A stretch of 64,000 bases of DNA from Desulforhabdus sp. TSK (GTDB taxonomy: Bacteria > Desulfobacterota > Syntrophobacteria > Syntrophobacterales > Syntrophobacteraceae). Under the pieces are notes generated by a model, which had not been told where the DNA came from, did no database searches, and was given only the letters and a program-made list of their open reading frames with translations. Location: positions 1 to 64,000 of the forward strand of contig NZ_BQXM01000014.1 of the NCBI RefSeq assembly GCF_022836495.1, given 5' to 3'. Each line of letters begins with the position of its first letter. The first letter of the stretch is position 1. Shown piece after piece: positions 51,293-58,863 of this stretch. A program made the translations under genes and the position numbers.

Positions 51293-52900
51293 ATGAGCTA
51301 CACTGCACACATTGATCGTTTTGTTCGTGACAACTTGCCACCCATCGATCAGTTGCCGGAGTTTATTTTTGAATTGCCTCAGCTCCAATTTCCCGACCGT
51401 CTGAATGCAGCTAAGGCTCTGCTCGACAAAGCGGTTGCAGAGGGAGCGGCTGGACGGCCGGCCGTGATCGGCAAGGGTATCCGCTGGACATATGGCGATC
51501 TGCAGAACAAGGTGAATCAGCTGGCGCGTGTGCTGACCGAGGATATGGGCCTCGTTCCGGGAAACCGTGTGCTGCTGCGCGGCGCCAACACCCCGTGGTT
51601 TGCCGTCTGCTGGCTTGCCGTGTGGAAGGCGGGTGGGGTAGCGGTGAGCACCATGCCGTTGTTGCGCGCCAAGGAGCTGAAGCAATTCATACGCCTTGCG
51701 CGCATCAGTCATGCGTTGTGCGAAGCTTCACTGGCCGAAGAGCTGAACCTGGCACGCCCCGAGTGCCCCGAGCTCACGCAGGTGATGCTTTTCGGTGACG
51801 ACGCTTTTGTAGAAAAGCTTTCCCTCAAATCGACGGAATTCACCGCCGTCGATACCGCTGCCGATGACCCAGCATTGATTGCTTTCACATCCGGCACCAC
51901 CGGGGTCCCCAAGGGCTGTATCCATCTGCACAGAGATGTGATGGCCATGTGTGAGGTTGTGCCTGGTTCCTGGTTGAAGCCCAGTGCCGATGATATTTTT
52001 ATTGGCACTCCACCGCTGGCGTTCACGTTCGGCCTGGGAGGGCTCCTGTGCTTTCCTCTCTGGGCGCGAGCCAGCACGGTGCTTCTGGAGAAGCTCACTC
52101 CGCCTGCGCTCATAGAGGCCATCGAGCAGTACCGCACCACCATTTGCTTCACTTCTCCCACTGGCTACCGTCAAATGTCCGGTCTGGTCTCAAATTACAA
52201 CATCCAGAGTCTCAAGAAATGCGTGTCCGCAGGGGAAGCCCTCCCGGTGGATACTCGAAACAAGTGGAAGGAAGCCACCGGCATACAGATTCACGACGGT
52301 ATCGGCGGCACAGAGGTGATCCATATTTACCTCGCTTCGGGCCCTGAGAACTATCGTGAAGGCGCTCTGGGGAAAATCCTGCCCGGTTATCGCGGGATGC
52401 TGGTGGACGAAGACATGCAGACGGTTGCCGTGGGGCAAACCGGGAAGCTGGCGCTCAAGGGTCCCACGGGTTGTCGCTACCTGGCCGATGAGCGGCAGAC
52501 ATCTTTTGTTAGAGATGGATGGAACATCACCGGCGACACCTATCACCAGGATTCTGACGGCTATTTTTATTACCATGCGCGGGTAGACGACATCATTGTG
52601 ACCTCCGGCTATAACGTTGCCGGACCCGAGGTGGAATCCGTTCTGCTGGAGCATCCAGCCGTCTCTGAGTGCGGGGTAATAGGCGTCCCCGACCCCGATC
52701 GCGGCCAGATTCTCAAGGCTTTTGTTGTGCTGCACCCGGGGCACCACGGTGACGATGCCATGGTGAAGACACTCCAGGAGTTCGTCAAGCAGAACGCCGC
52801 ACCCTATAAGTATCCAAGGGCCGTCCAATTCATCTCTGCTTTGCCACGCACTGAAACCGGAAAACTGCAACGGTTCAAGCTGAAAGCCATTGCAGCATAG
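51293..52900 (+). CDS. Benzoate / 2-aminobenzoate-CoA ligase-like enzyme
   Basis: This 535-residue adenylate-forming ligase has the phosphate loop FTSGTTGVPKGCIH, the A5-type IGGTEVIHIYLA, the hinge region HARVDDIIVTSGYNVAGPEVE and the C-terminal lysine in TETGKLQRFKLK. The sequence style and the DNLPP..Q.P start are those of benzoate / 2-aminobenzoate-CoA ligases, which activate aryl acids with ATP and CoA. The acyl pocket cannot be resolved here. GAGGAGGC lies before the ATG. It leads a locus with a VOC protein and an AOR-family fragment. Confidence 0.85.
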   Translation: MSYTAHIDRFVRDNLPPIDQLPEFIFELPQLQFPDRLNAAKALLDKAVAEGAAGRPAVIGKGIRWTYGDLQNKVNQLARVLTEDMGLVPGNRVLLRGANTPWFAVCWLAVWKAGGVAVSTMPLLRAKELKQFIRLARISHALCEASLAEELNLARPECPELTQVMLFGDDAFVEKLSLKSTEFTAVDTAADDPALIAFTSGTTGVPKGCIHLHRDVMAMCEVVPGSWLKPSADDIFIGTPPLAFTFGLGGLLCFPLWARASTVLLEKLTPPALIEAIEQYRTTICFTSPTGYRQMSGLVSNYNIQSLKKCVSAGEALPVDTRNKWKEATGIQIHDGIGGTEVIHIYLASGPENYREGALGKILPGYRGMLVDEDMQTVAVGQTGKLALKGPTGCRYLADERQTSFVRDGWNITGDTYHQDSDGYFYYHARVDDIIVTSGYNVAGPEVESVLLEHPAVSECGVIGVPDPDRGQILKAFVVLHPGHHGDDAMVKTLQEFVKQNAAPYKYPRAVQFISALPRTETGKLQRFKLKAIAA

Positions 52901-52998
52901 CGAGCTGGGTGGGCAGGTGGGCTTCTAAAGAATAGATCCACTGTATCGATTATCGATGTGTTGAGTATGGATCAGCGTGTTGGTGATGGGAGGATTTC

Positions 52999-53421
52999 AT
53001 GAAGATCAATAGGATGGATCATATTTGTATTGCGGTGAAGAACCTCGATGAGGCGCGCAAGACTTGGGAACCGCTCCTGGGAAAAGAAAAACCGGATGAC
53101 ACCTACGTGGATGAGCCGGAAAAGATAAGGGTCGCGCGCTATTGGATCGGAGAAGTGGGGTTTGAATTGATGGAATCCACGACACCCGATGGCGACGTCG
53201 CCAAATTCATTAAAACCCGTGGCGAGGGCGTCATGCTCATCAGTTTCAATGTGGACAATACCCGGGAGGCTGTAAAAGAACTTCAGGGTAAGGGTTATCC
53301 GTTCATCCCCGACAACAGGGGCGAGATCGCGCGACCGTTTCGCAGCTGTGAGTTCGCGTTTGTGCACCCCAAAAAGCTCAACGGGGTTCTGACGGAAATC
53401 ATCGATGACAAGAGCCAATAG
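52999..53421 (+). CDS. VOC-fold protein, methylmalonyl-CoA-epimerase-like
   Basis: This 140-residue glyoxalase-fold protein has MDHICIAVKNLDEARKTWEPLLG, YWIGEVGFELMESTTPDGDVAKFIKTRGEG, and FVHPKKLNGVLTEII. Metal-ligand positions H8 and the C-terminal E of LTEI are kept, as in methylmalonyl-CoA epimerases. Context with an acyl-CoA ligase suggests action on a CoA thioester, not necessarily methylmalonyl-CoA. GGGAGGA lies 5 bp before the ATG. Confidence 0.82.
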   Translation: MKINRMDHICIAVKNLDEARKTWEPLLGKEKPDDTYVDEPEKIRVARYWIGEVGFELMESTTPDGDVAKFIKTRGEGVMLISFNVDNTREAVKELQGKGYPFIPDNRGEIARPFRSCEFAFVHPKKLNGVLTEIIDDKSQ

Positions 53422-53464
53422 AAATGTGCGGCAAAAATCCTTTACCCTTGATTTATTTAGTCAA

Positions 53465-53855
53465 ATACCTCCGGCAAAGCCGGAGGCTTGTAAAACCATG
53501 GACCGCTCAAAGCGGTTGTAAACCTTTGGCCACCTTACAAGGTGGCGACTATTCAAACATATTCAGTTGATCGAGTCGGCGATCCTCGGTTTCTTGCTTA
53601 TTGATGTACTCACGGATCATCTGCTCGTCCCTTCCAACCGTGGACACAAAGTAGCCCCTGGCCCAAAAGTGCTGGCCAGTGAAGTTTTTCTTCCTTCCGA
53701 GGAAGGTTCTGGCGATCTGGCGTTCTTTCCTTTGAGTTCCATCCATGCGAAAGCCTTTCCTTTTGCGAACTTTGAGCTGTCCACAAGAGGGAGGCTTTCG
53801 CATACTCCCGCAAATGTCAAACTCTGGGAGTCCCCCGGCAAAGCCGGGGGTTTAC
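53465..53855 (-). mobile_element. IS200/IS605-type remnant
   Basis: The remnant is bounded by subterminal hairpins CCTCCGGCaaaGCCGGAGG (53468-53486) and CCCCCGGCaaaGCCGGGGG (53832-53850), which share the same GGCAAAGCC core, as in IS200-group ends. Only the last third of the tnpA gene remains inside. It lies between the VOC gene and the AOR-family fragment and marks the break of the latter. Confidence 0.75.
53549..53716 (-). pseudogene. tnpA: IS200-type transposase TnpA, C-terminal fragment
   Basis: The readable 55 residues IARTFLGRKKNFTGQHFWARGYFVSTVGRDEQMIREYINKQETEDRRLDQL match the end of IS200/IS605 Y1 transposases, including FWARGYFVSTVG. In the family the HUH histidines lie further N-terminal, and those are lost. 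The catalytic tyrosine would be expected in the Y-I-x-x-Q helix (REYINKQ). It cannot transpose on its own. Confidence 0.8.
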
Positions 53856-53859
53856 CCAA

Positions 53860-54532
53860 GGGCAATTACCCTTATTACCTCATGTATGCCACGGGTGAGA
53901 AGATGAACATCACCCAAATTGAGGGCTCCTATCCTCAGGTACCCGAGCCTGATTTGGAAAAGAGAAGAGAGTTTGTCGAGGGTTGGGACGCGGCTCCTGA
54001 GAGATTCAAAAAATGGTTCATGGACTGGGAGCCACGTCAGCATCCGTCCATAGAAGCATCTGTCAACATAGCCGATTGGAATGAAACCATGCATTATATC
54101 GACGACGCCATAGGGACGTGTGCCTTCTTATCCTCCTTCAGGGGGCAGTTTGGCGGGAGGCCTCCGTACCATATCTATAATTTGCCTGCCTTTATATCAT
54201 TGGCCACCGGCCTGGATGTAGACTCGGAGGGCCTGTGGAAGACGGCTGCCAGAAACCGAAATTTGGTGAGGGCCATCAATGTAAGGAGAGGCTTGAGAAG
54301 AAATGAGGAGGCCCCTCCGGCCGACCATTGGAAGAAAAGAGACCCCGAGATGGAACAAAAAGTGCTTGATGCCTATTACGCATTCAAAGGCTGGAATAAT
54401 GAAGGGATTCCAACCCGGGAGACCCTGGATAGTCTCGGCCTGGATTATGTGAGCGAAGATTTCCTGCAACGAGGCATTTTGGAAAATTGCAAGGATCAGG
54501 GTCGCCCCGCCGGCATTGCATCGGCGGCTTGA
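53860..54532 (+). pseudogene. Aldehyde:ferredoxin-oxidoreductase family (BamB-like), C-terminal third
   Basis: From KGNYPYYLMYATGEKMNITQ the frame matches the C-terminal domain of AOR-family tungsten enzymes, closest in feel to BamB of class II benzoyl-CoA reductase. Blocks are DDAIGTCAFLSSF, whose cysteine is the likely fourth cluster ligand, then RNLVRAINVRRGLRRNEE, AYYAFKGWNNEGIPTRETLDSLGLDYVSED. The first two thirds, with the other cluster cysteines and the pterin site, are missing, replaced by the IS200 remnant. With the ligase upstream this suggests a former aromatic-acid pathway. Confidence 0.75.
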
Positions 54533-54609
54533 GCGGGGATCTTCTTGACAATCTCCAGAGGAGCTGATACGCGGAGAGCAGAATTAAGCCCAATCCATAA
54601 GGAGAGCCC

Positions 54610-55245
54610 GTGACTCAGATCCTTCTGTATCGCTCGGAAAACGGCATTGCCATAGCCACGGACAGCCGGGCCGTGGCATTCGAAGGCAAATCCCCGGAGG
54701 AGGCCCAGCACCTGCAGGTGCAGAAGCTGTTCGCCCTGGGACCCGAGGTCATAGCGGTAACGGGTGGCGCCGGCTTCGGGATTCGGCTGTGTGAAAAATT
54801 CCAGAGATATGTCGGGCAGGCGGGACTCTCTGATTTCCACGACATTGCCGAATCCGCCCTCGGCTTCTTCCGTACGGAAACGGATTCCTTTCGAAGAGGA
54901 CACCTTTCGGCCCAGGTGCGCTCGGAGCTCAACCGGTTTTATGTCGTCCTGGCGGGGTCTGTCCCGGAGGGGGATGAGCAGTCCTTCCCCCTCCTTTTCA
55001 TCGGATCCGAGCAGGCCGACGATCCCGTGCATGTCCTCGAGACCTCGAATGTTCTCACCATTCCGAGGCAGGTCACCCTGGAGTACCGCCTGGCCCATCT
55101 CCAACCCTCGGATGATTCGCTCCAGCAGGTCGAGGCACTCTTTGAAAAGTTCCTATTAACACTGGCGGAATCGGATGACGACATCGGTCCGCCTTATCAT
55201 TTCATACGGATCACGGGGGACGGCATCCAGGTGAGGACCGTTTGA
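54610..55245 (+). CDS. Proteasome/HslV-fold Ntn-hydrolase-like protein
   Basis: This 211-residue protein starts MTQILLYRSENGIAIATDSRAVAFEGK. If Met is removed, Thr1 and Asp17 fall exactly where proteasome beta subunits and HslV have them, and K38 in QVQKLFALGPEVIAVTGG could serve as the Lys33 equivalent. The rest follows the alpha-beta-beta-alpha pattern. No ATPase partner (HslU, ARC) is adjacent. It may be one of the stand-alone bacterial proteasome homologues. Start GTG 54610 follows AAGGAGAG. Confidence 0.75.
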   Translation: MTQILLYRSENGIAIATDSRAVAFEGKSPEEAQHLQVQKLFALGPEVIAVTGGAGFGIRLCEKFQRYVGQAGLSDFHDIAESALGFFRTETDSFRRGHLSAQVRSELNRFYVVLAGSVPEGDEQSFPLLFIGSEQADDPVHVLETSNVLTIPRQVTLEYRLAHLQPSDDSLQQVEALFEKFLLTLAESDDDIGPPYHFIRITGDGIQVRTV

Positions 55246-55294
55246 ACGACGCCTGAAAGCAAAACTCCGCCGGCTTCCGCAGTTCTCGAAGGAC

Positions 55295-55894
55295 TCAGCC
55301 GATCAGGACCAGGCCGCAGAGGGTTCCCATGGCCACGGCGTCCTTTTCGGTCTTGACCGCCCGGCTCATGCTCCACCCGGCCGCCTGCATGAGCTTCGAG
55401 ACATTGATGCCAAACCCGGACATGGAGGGTCGAGCCAGGTCCGGGTTCCTGCATCCCCCCTTTCCGCTCAGCACGCGGCACTGTGCGTGATGCTGACAGA
55501 ACAGCTGCTTGCAGGAGCCTCCGGCGAAGGCTTTCGACCTGCCGTATCCCATGGAGACGGCCGCACGTTCGATACTGGAGGCAATTTCGTGTAACAGGCG
55601 AAAGAGACCCTCCCGCTCATTGGAAAACAGGGCCTCGGACGGGACCTCCAGCATGAAAACAATAGCTTTCCGGTATTGTTTCACCAGTTCCCGAAATCCG
55701 GATGGTCCGGAAACATGCGGAGGACAGCCCGCTCCCTGTCCATAATTTTCGCACCCCGGGGTTTTACACAACTCCGCCAGATTGTCCTCGACGGGGATGT
55801 CCCCTGAGGGGATGACCGCAGCATCCCTCGCACCCAGTCGACACGCCAGCACCAGCAGATCCTCGAGCCCGGCAGGCTCCTCTTTTCCTTTCAT
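55295..55894 (-). CDS. DUF2284 predicted metal-binding protein
   Basis: This 199-residue protein has the DUF2284 cysteine pattern: CKTPGCENYGQGAGCPPH near residues 43-60, then GGSCKQLFCQHHAQCRVLSGKGGCRNPDLARPSMSGFGINV. Nine or more cysteines suggest an Fe-S or zinc site. The family is frequent in anaerobes, often near corrinoid or metal enzymes; function unknown. The start at 55894 lies behind a GGAAAAGAGG-like purine stretch. Convergent with the Ntn-hydrolase gene. Confidence 0.85.
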   Translation of the reverse strand: MKGKEEPAGLEDLLVLACRLGARDAAVIPSGDIPVEDNLAELCKTPGCENYGQGAGCPPHVSGPSGFRELVKQYRKAIVFMLEVPSEALFSNEREGLFRLLHEIASSIERAAVSMGYGRSKAFAGGSCKQLFCQHHAQCRVLSGKGGCRNPDLARPSMSGFGINVSKLMQAAGWSMSRAVKTEKDAVAMGTLCGLVLIG

Positions 55895-55965
55895 GCGCTC
55901 ACACCTTCCCTTGGTTTTGCCCCCCTATATCAAATGCAGGATACGGCATCAATAGGTCTCTACCA

Positions 55966-56139
55966 CCCATTCTGCGCCACCTCCTGGATGTGCTTGCGGG
56001 CGATGTCGGAGCCGACCGAATCGCGCCGCTGGTGCGGCACCCTCTCTCAGGCCTGCGCGCGGCACCGTATTACGGATGCCAGTGCCTGCGCCCCTACCGG
56101 GTCTTCGACGACCCGGAGCCGCCGCAGTCGATGGGGCCC
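55966..56139 (+). pseudogene. HdrB-type (heterodisulfide reductase subunit B) fragment
   Basis: An open stretch without start reads PILRHLLDVLAGDVGADRIAPLVRHPLSGLRAAPYYGCQCLRPYRVFDDPEPPQSM. This matches the central part of HdrB-like CCG-domain proteins (LSGLKVAxYYGCxxxRP...FDDPExPxSMD). The zinc/4Fe-4S CCG motifs on both sides are missing. Probably the trace of a deleted electron-transfer operon next to an IS4 remnant. Confidence 0.6.
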
Positions 56140-56324
56140 GGTGCTGTGGGGCAGGCCTCACGACCCGGCAAGGCAGGGATGTTGACGAGATGGCAAGATT
56201 TAGGAGCGTCGGGTTTGCTACCGGACACATTTTTCGCTGGACAGCCTCCTGTAAAATCAGTATCTTAGACTAAAACTCTTGAAATCGATGAGAGAAAGGA
56301 GTCTGTGATGTCTGACAGCAAAAA

Positions 56325-57038
56325 ATGTTCACCGCTGTTCGCCGAGCATTGACTGTAATCTGCTCAGCCCAAAAGTCCGGTAATGGTGGCAGGATCCTCA
56401 ATCTCACAACTGCTCTCGTTTGCGGCATCATACGAAACAAGGATTGCCATCTTTCGCACATTGCCGATGAAATGCCGGGCAACGCACTGCCTGCAAGCAA
56501 CGAAAAGCGACTTCACCGTCTCATGAATAACAAGAAGTTCGATCTGGAAACATACTTTCTTCCTTTCGCGCAAGCTCTCCTCTCATGCCTTTCCCGGGAG
56601 ACCCTGGTGTTGGCCATAGATGGGAGCACGGTTGGCCGCGGTTGTATGGCACTTGTGGTTTCCGTAGTCTACAAACAACGAGCATTGCCAACTGCCTGGC
56701 TGGTGGTCAAGGGGAAAAAAGGGCACCTTCCCGAAGCGGAGCACATCAAAATCCTCCAGCAGGTGCACCCTCTAATTCCAAAAGGCGCCAAAGTCGTTCT
56801 CGTGGGCGATGGTGAGCTCGACGGCATCAATCTACAGGCTGTCATCAAAAACTGGAAATGGCACTATGCATGCCGCACGGCGTCCAACATTACCCTCTAT
56901 TGGGAAGACGGGCACTTCGTATTCCAGGACATGGGCAACCACACTTCCCCTGGCGAAATCTTTAACGCTCCGGGATGCAAATTCACGCAAAAGAAATACG
57001 GGCCTGTTCTTGCTCTCTGCTGGTGGAGGAAAGTTCAT
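56325..57038 (+). pseudogene. IS4-family DDE transposase, 3' end lost
   Basis: About 238 residues of an IS4-type transposase remain: RILNLTTALVCGIIRNKDCHLSHIAD, the first catalytic D99 in LAIDGSTVGRG, the second D162 in VVLVGDGELDG, and the insertion region GCKFTQKKYGPVLALCWWRK. The C-terminal Y-(2)-R-(3)-E block carrying the catalytic glutamate is absent. After about 57038 the frame reads unrelated sequence. No intact element ends were found. Confidence 0.75.
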
Positions 57039-57214
57039 GTTGGCCTCGCGGCCCAGGCACCACGCCGTCGTCGTCCGGTTACCTCTACGTGGGGCGGGCC
57101 ACTCGCGGTGCCGTCCACTTGGCCTTCGGCCATCCGCCCTATCGGAACGTCCTGCCTGCTCTTGCTTCTATTGACATTCTGTAGTACGTTTAGAAGTATC
57201 ATAGGAGGTACGAT

Positions 57215-57496
57215 ATGGGCAAGCTATTGAATATCATCCCGGTAAGCGATTTGAGACAGGATGCTGCTAAGGTTCTGAAGCGGCTCAGGGACTCCCAAGA
57301 ACCTCTCGTAATCACGCAGAGGGGGCGTGCGGCTGCCGTAATGCTCAGTGTTGAAGCATATGAGCGATCGGAACGTGACAGGGAGCTCCTACGCCTTCTG
57401 GCAAAAGGGGAAAAGGAGATAGAAGCAGGCGAAGGGCATGACCTTGATTCAGTCCTTGCGGAGGCAGATGCAGTCCTGGCGGCAGAGCCATCATGA
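57215..57496 (+). CDS. Phd/YefM-family antitoxin
   Basis: This 93-residue protein starts with the Phd/YefM DNA-binding unit (NIIPVSDLRQDAAKVLKRLRDSQEPLVITQRGRAAAVMLSVEAYE). A C-terminal acidic segment (EKEIEAGEGHDLDSVLAEADAVLA) wraps the toxin. AGGAGGTAC lies 5-6 bp before the ATG. Its stop overlaps the toxin start by ATGA. A short TTGACA-like sequence (57169) lies upstream. It is paired with a ParE toxin and followed by an attC-like site. Confidence 0.9.
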   Translation: MGKLLNIIPVSDLRQDAAKVLKRLRDSQEPLVITQRGRAAAVMLSVEAYERSERDRELLRLLAKGEKEIEAGEGHDLDSVLAEADAVLAAEPS

Positions 57497-57783
57497 AAGT
57501 CCGCTTTACCCCTTCTGCCAGGGTACAGTTTCTCTCCGCCCTCGCCTACATTCGCCAGGATAATCCTCGGGCGGCAGTCCAGTTCCGAGAACGAGTTGGA
57601 ACGGTACTGCGCAGGTTGGAAGACTTCCCGAACTCAGGAAGAGTTGTACCAGAGTTTCCAGAGTTGCCCTACCGGGAGGTGGTCATCTCACCATACCGAT
57701 TCTTCTACCGAGTCAAAGGAGAGATCGTTTGGATTGTCGCAGTCTGGCACGGTGCACAGCTTCCTGAGCAACCATTGACTTGA
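57493..57783 (+). CDS. ParE-family toxin
   Basis: This 96-residue protein has the ParE layout MKVRFTPSARVQFLSALAYIRQDNPRAAVQFRERVGTVLRRLEDFPNSGRVVPEFPELPYREVVISPYRFFYRV. The RVVPE...YREVVISPYRFFYRV core is diagnostic. Translation is coupled to the antitoxin by the 4-bp overlap. The gene ends 1 bp before an attC-like site, the packing expected of an integron cassette. Confidence 0.9.
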   Translation: MKVRFTPSARVQFLSALAYIRQDNPRAAVQFRERVGTVLRRLEDFPNSGRVVPEFPELPYREVVISPYRFFYRVKGEIVWIVAVWHGAQLPEQPLT

Positions 57784-57784
57784 A

Positions 57785-57880
57785 CGCCAACAAGCGGTGC
57801 AGGCAGGCGACGCGCGGGGTGAAGTGTGTTGGCATTGTCCGTAGTCCCTTGGCCGCGCACCGCTTACGATCACGTTATGA
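57785..57880 (+). other. attC-like recombination site 4 (solitary)
   Basis: This 96-bp site runs from CGCCAAC to GTTATGA. AAGCGGTGC...GACGCGCGG on the left pairs with CCGCGCACCGCTT on the right, with extra bases on the left arm only. It follows the ParE stop directly. It lies 55 kb from the array at 0.3-2.5 kb, so it is either an independently inserted cassette or the edge of a second one. Confidence 0.55.
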
Positions 57881-58169
57881 GAGCCGGTCCCCATGCTTCG
57901 GGATGGGTCGTCCCTCAAAGCGCATCGGTGCTTGCCCGGACTGGGCTACCCGGCGCATGAGGGCTCAGAATCATGGATGTTCCCAAAGTGACGTTCCACA
58001 AGTCGAGCGCCGGGATAAGAAAAGGGGTGTCGGTGCGCCGACAGTAGGTAACAATAAGAATAGACAAGAGATTCTATGGTGCCTCCAAGCATTTGCTCTG
58101 TCACTTTTCGCTGGAGCTCACCAGGATTGGCTTGAGCAAAAACGTGTCGTTCGACACAAGGAGTGAGCC
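57881..58169. other. Intergenic region before the lipocalin pseudogene
   Basis: No gene is supported. A perfect 14-bp palindrome GTGTCGTTCGACAC (58144-58157) lies 12 bp before the lipocalin ATG and could be an operator. Confidence 0.45.
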
Positions 58170-58685
58170 ATGAAAACCATGCTCGCAGGCCTTTGCTTTC
58201 TGTATTTATGGGGGGATGTATTGGGCATCCGAAGATGGTGACGCCGGTTCAGGACTTTGAGCTGAACCGGTACCTGGGCAAGTGGTACGAGATCGCTCGA
58301 TTGGATCACTCCTTTGAGCGCGGGCTGGAACGGGTGACAGCAGAATACTCGCTACGCGAAGGCGGAGGTATTCTTGTGAAGAATCGCGGGTATTCAACAG
58401 CCAAGGCACTTGGAAAGAAGTTGAGGGCAAAGCCGTTTCGTGCGAGACCCGACCCAAGGCTATCTGAAGGTCTCCTTCTTTGGTCCTTTCTACGGCTCAT
58501 ACATTGTTTTCGAGTTGGACAAAGCGAACTATCAGTATGCTTTCGTTTCAGAACCGAACGAATCGTATCTCTGGTTCTTGTCGCGAACGCCTACTGTGAG
58601 CGAAGAGCTTCTTGCCCTGTTTGTGGAAAAAGCCCAGGCATTGGGCTTCAAGACGGACGATTTGATTTACGTGAACCAAAGATAG
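58170..58685 (+). pseudogene. Bacterial lipocalin (Blc-type) with three frameshifts
   Basis: Read across frames, this is a complete Blc lipoprotein. MKTMLAGLCFLYLWG is the signal peptide. Then GCIGHPKMVTPVQDFELNRYLGKWYEIARLDHSFERGLERVTAEYSLREGGG follows in a second frame, a third frame reads GTWKEVEGKAVSCETRPKA, and a last one YLKVSFFGPFYGSYIVFELDK...YLWFLSRTPTVSEELL. Each of the three shifts is a one-base loss, the first in a run of six Gs (58208-58213). AAGGAG lies 6 bp before the ATG. Blc binds fatty acids and lysophospholipids and belongs functionally with the lipid cluster at 12-14.5 kb. Sequencing error is possible. Confidence 0.8.
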
Positions 58686-58863
58686 CAGCAATGTACCAGG
58701 CCAAGCAGCTACTGCGGATAATTGAACGGTACAATCATCTACTGGAGTGATGAGGATCAGGCCTTCATTGCAGAGATCCCGGTGATGGCTGAATCCCCTT
58801 GAGAGCGTGAGAAGCACCCTACACTCCGCGCTCCCCGCCATAAACGGCGGCTCCGTCGAAAGC

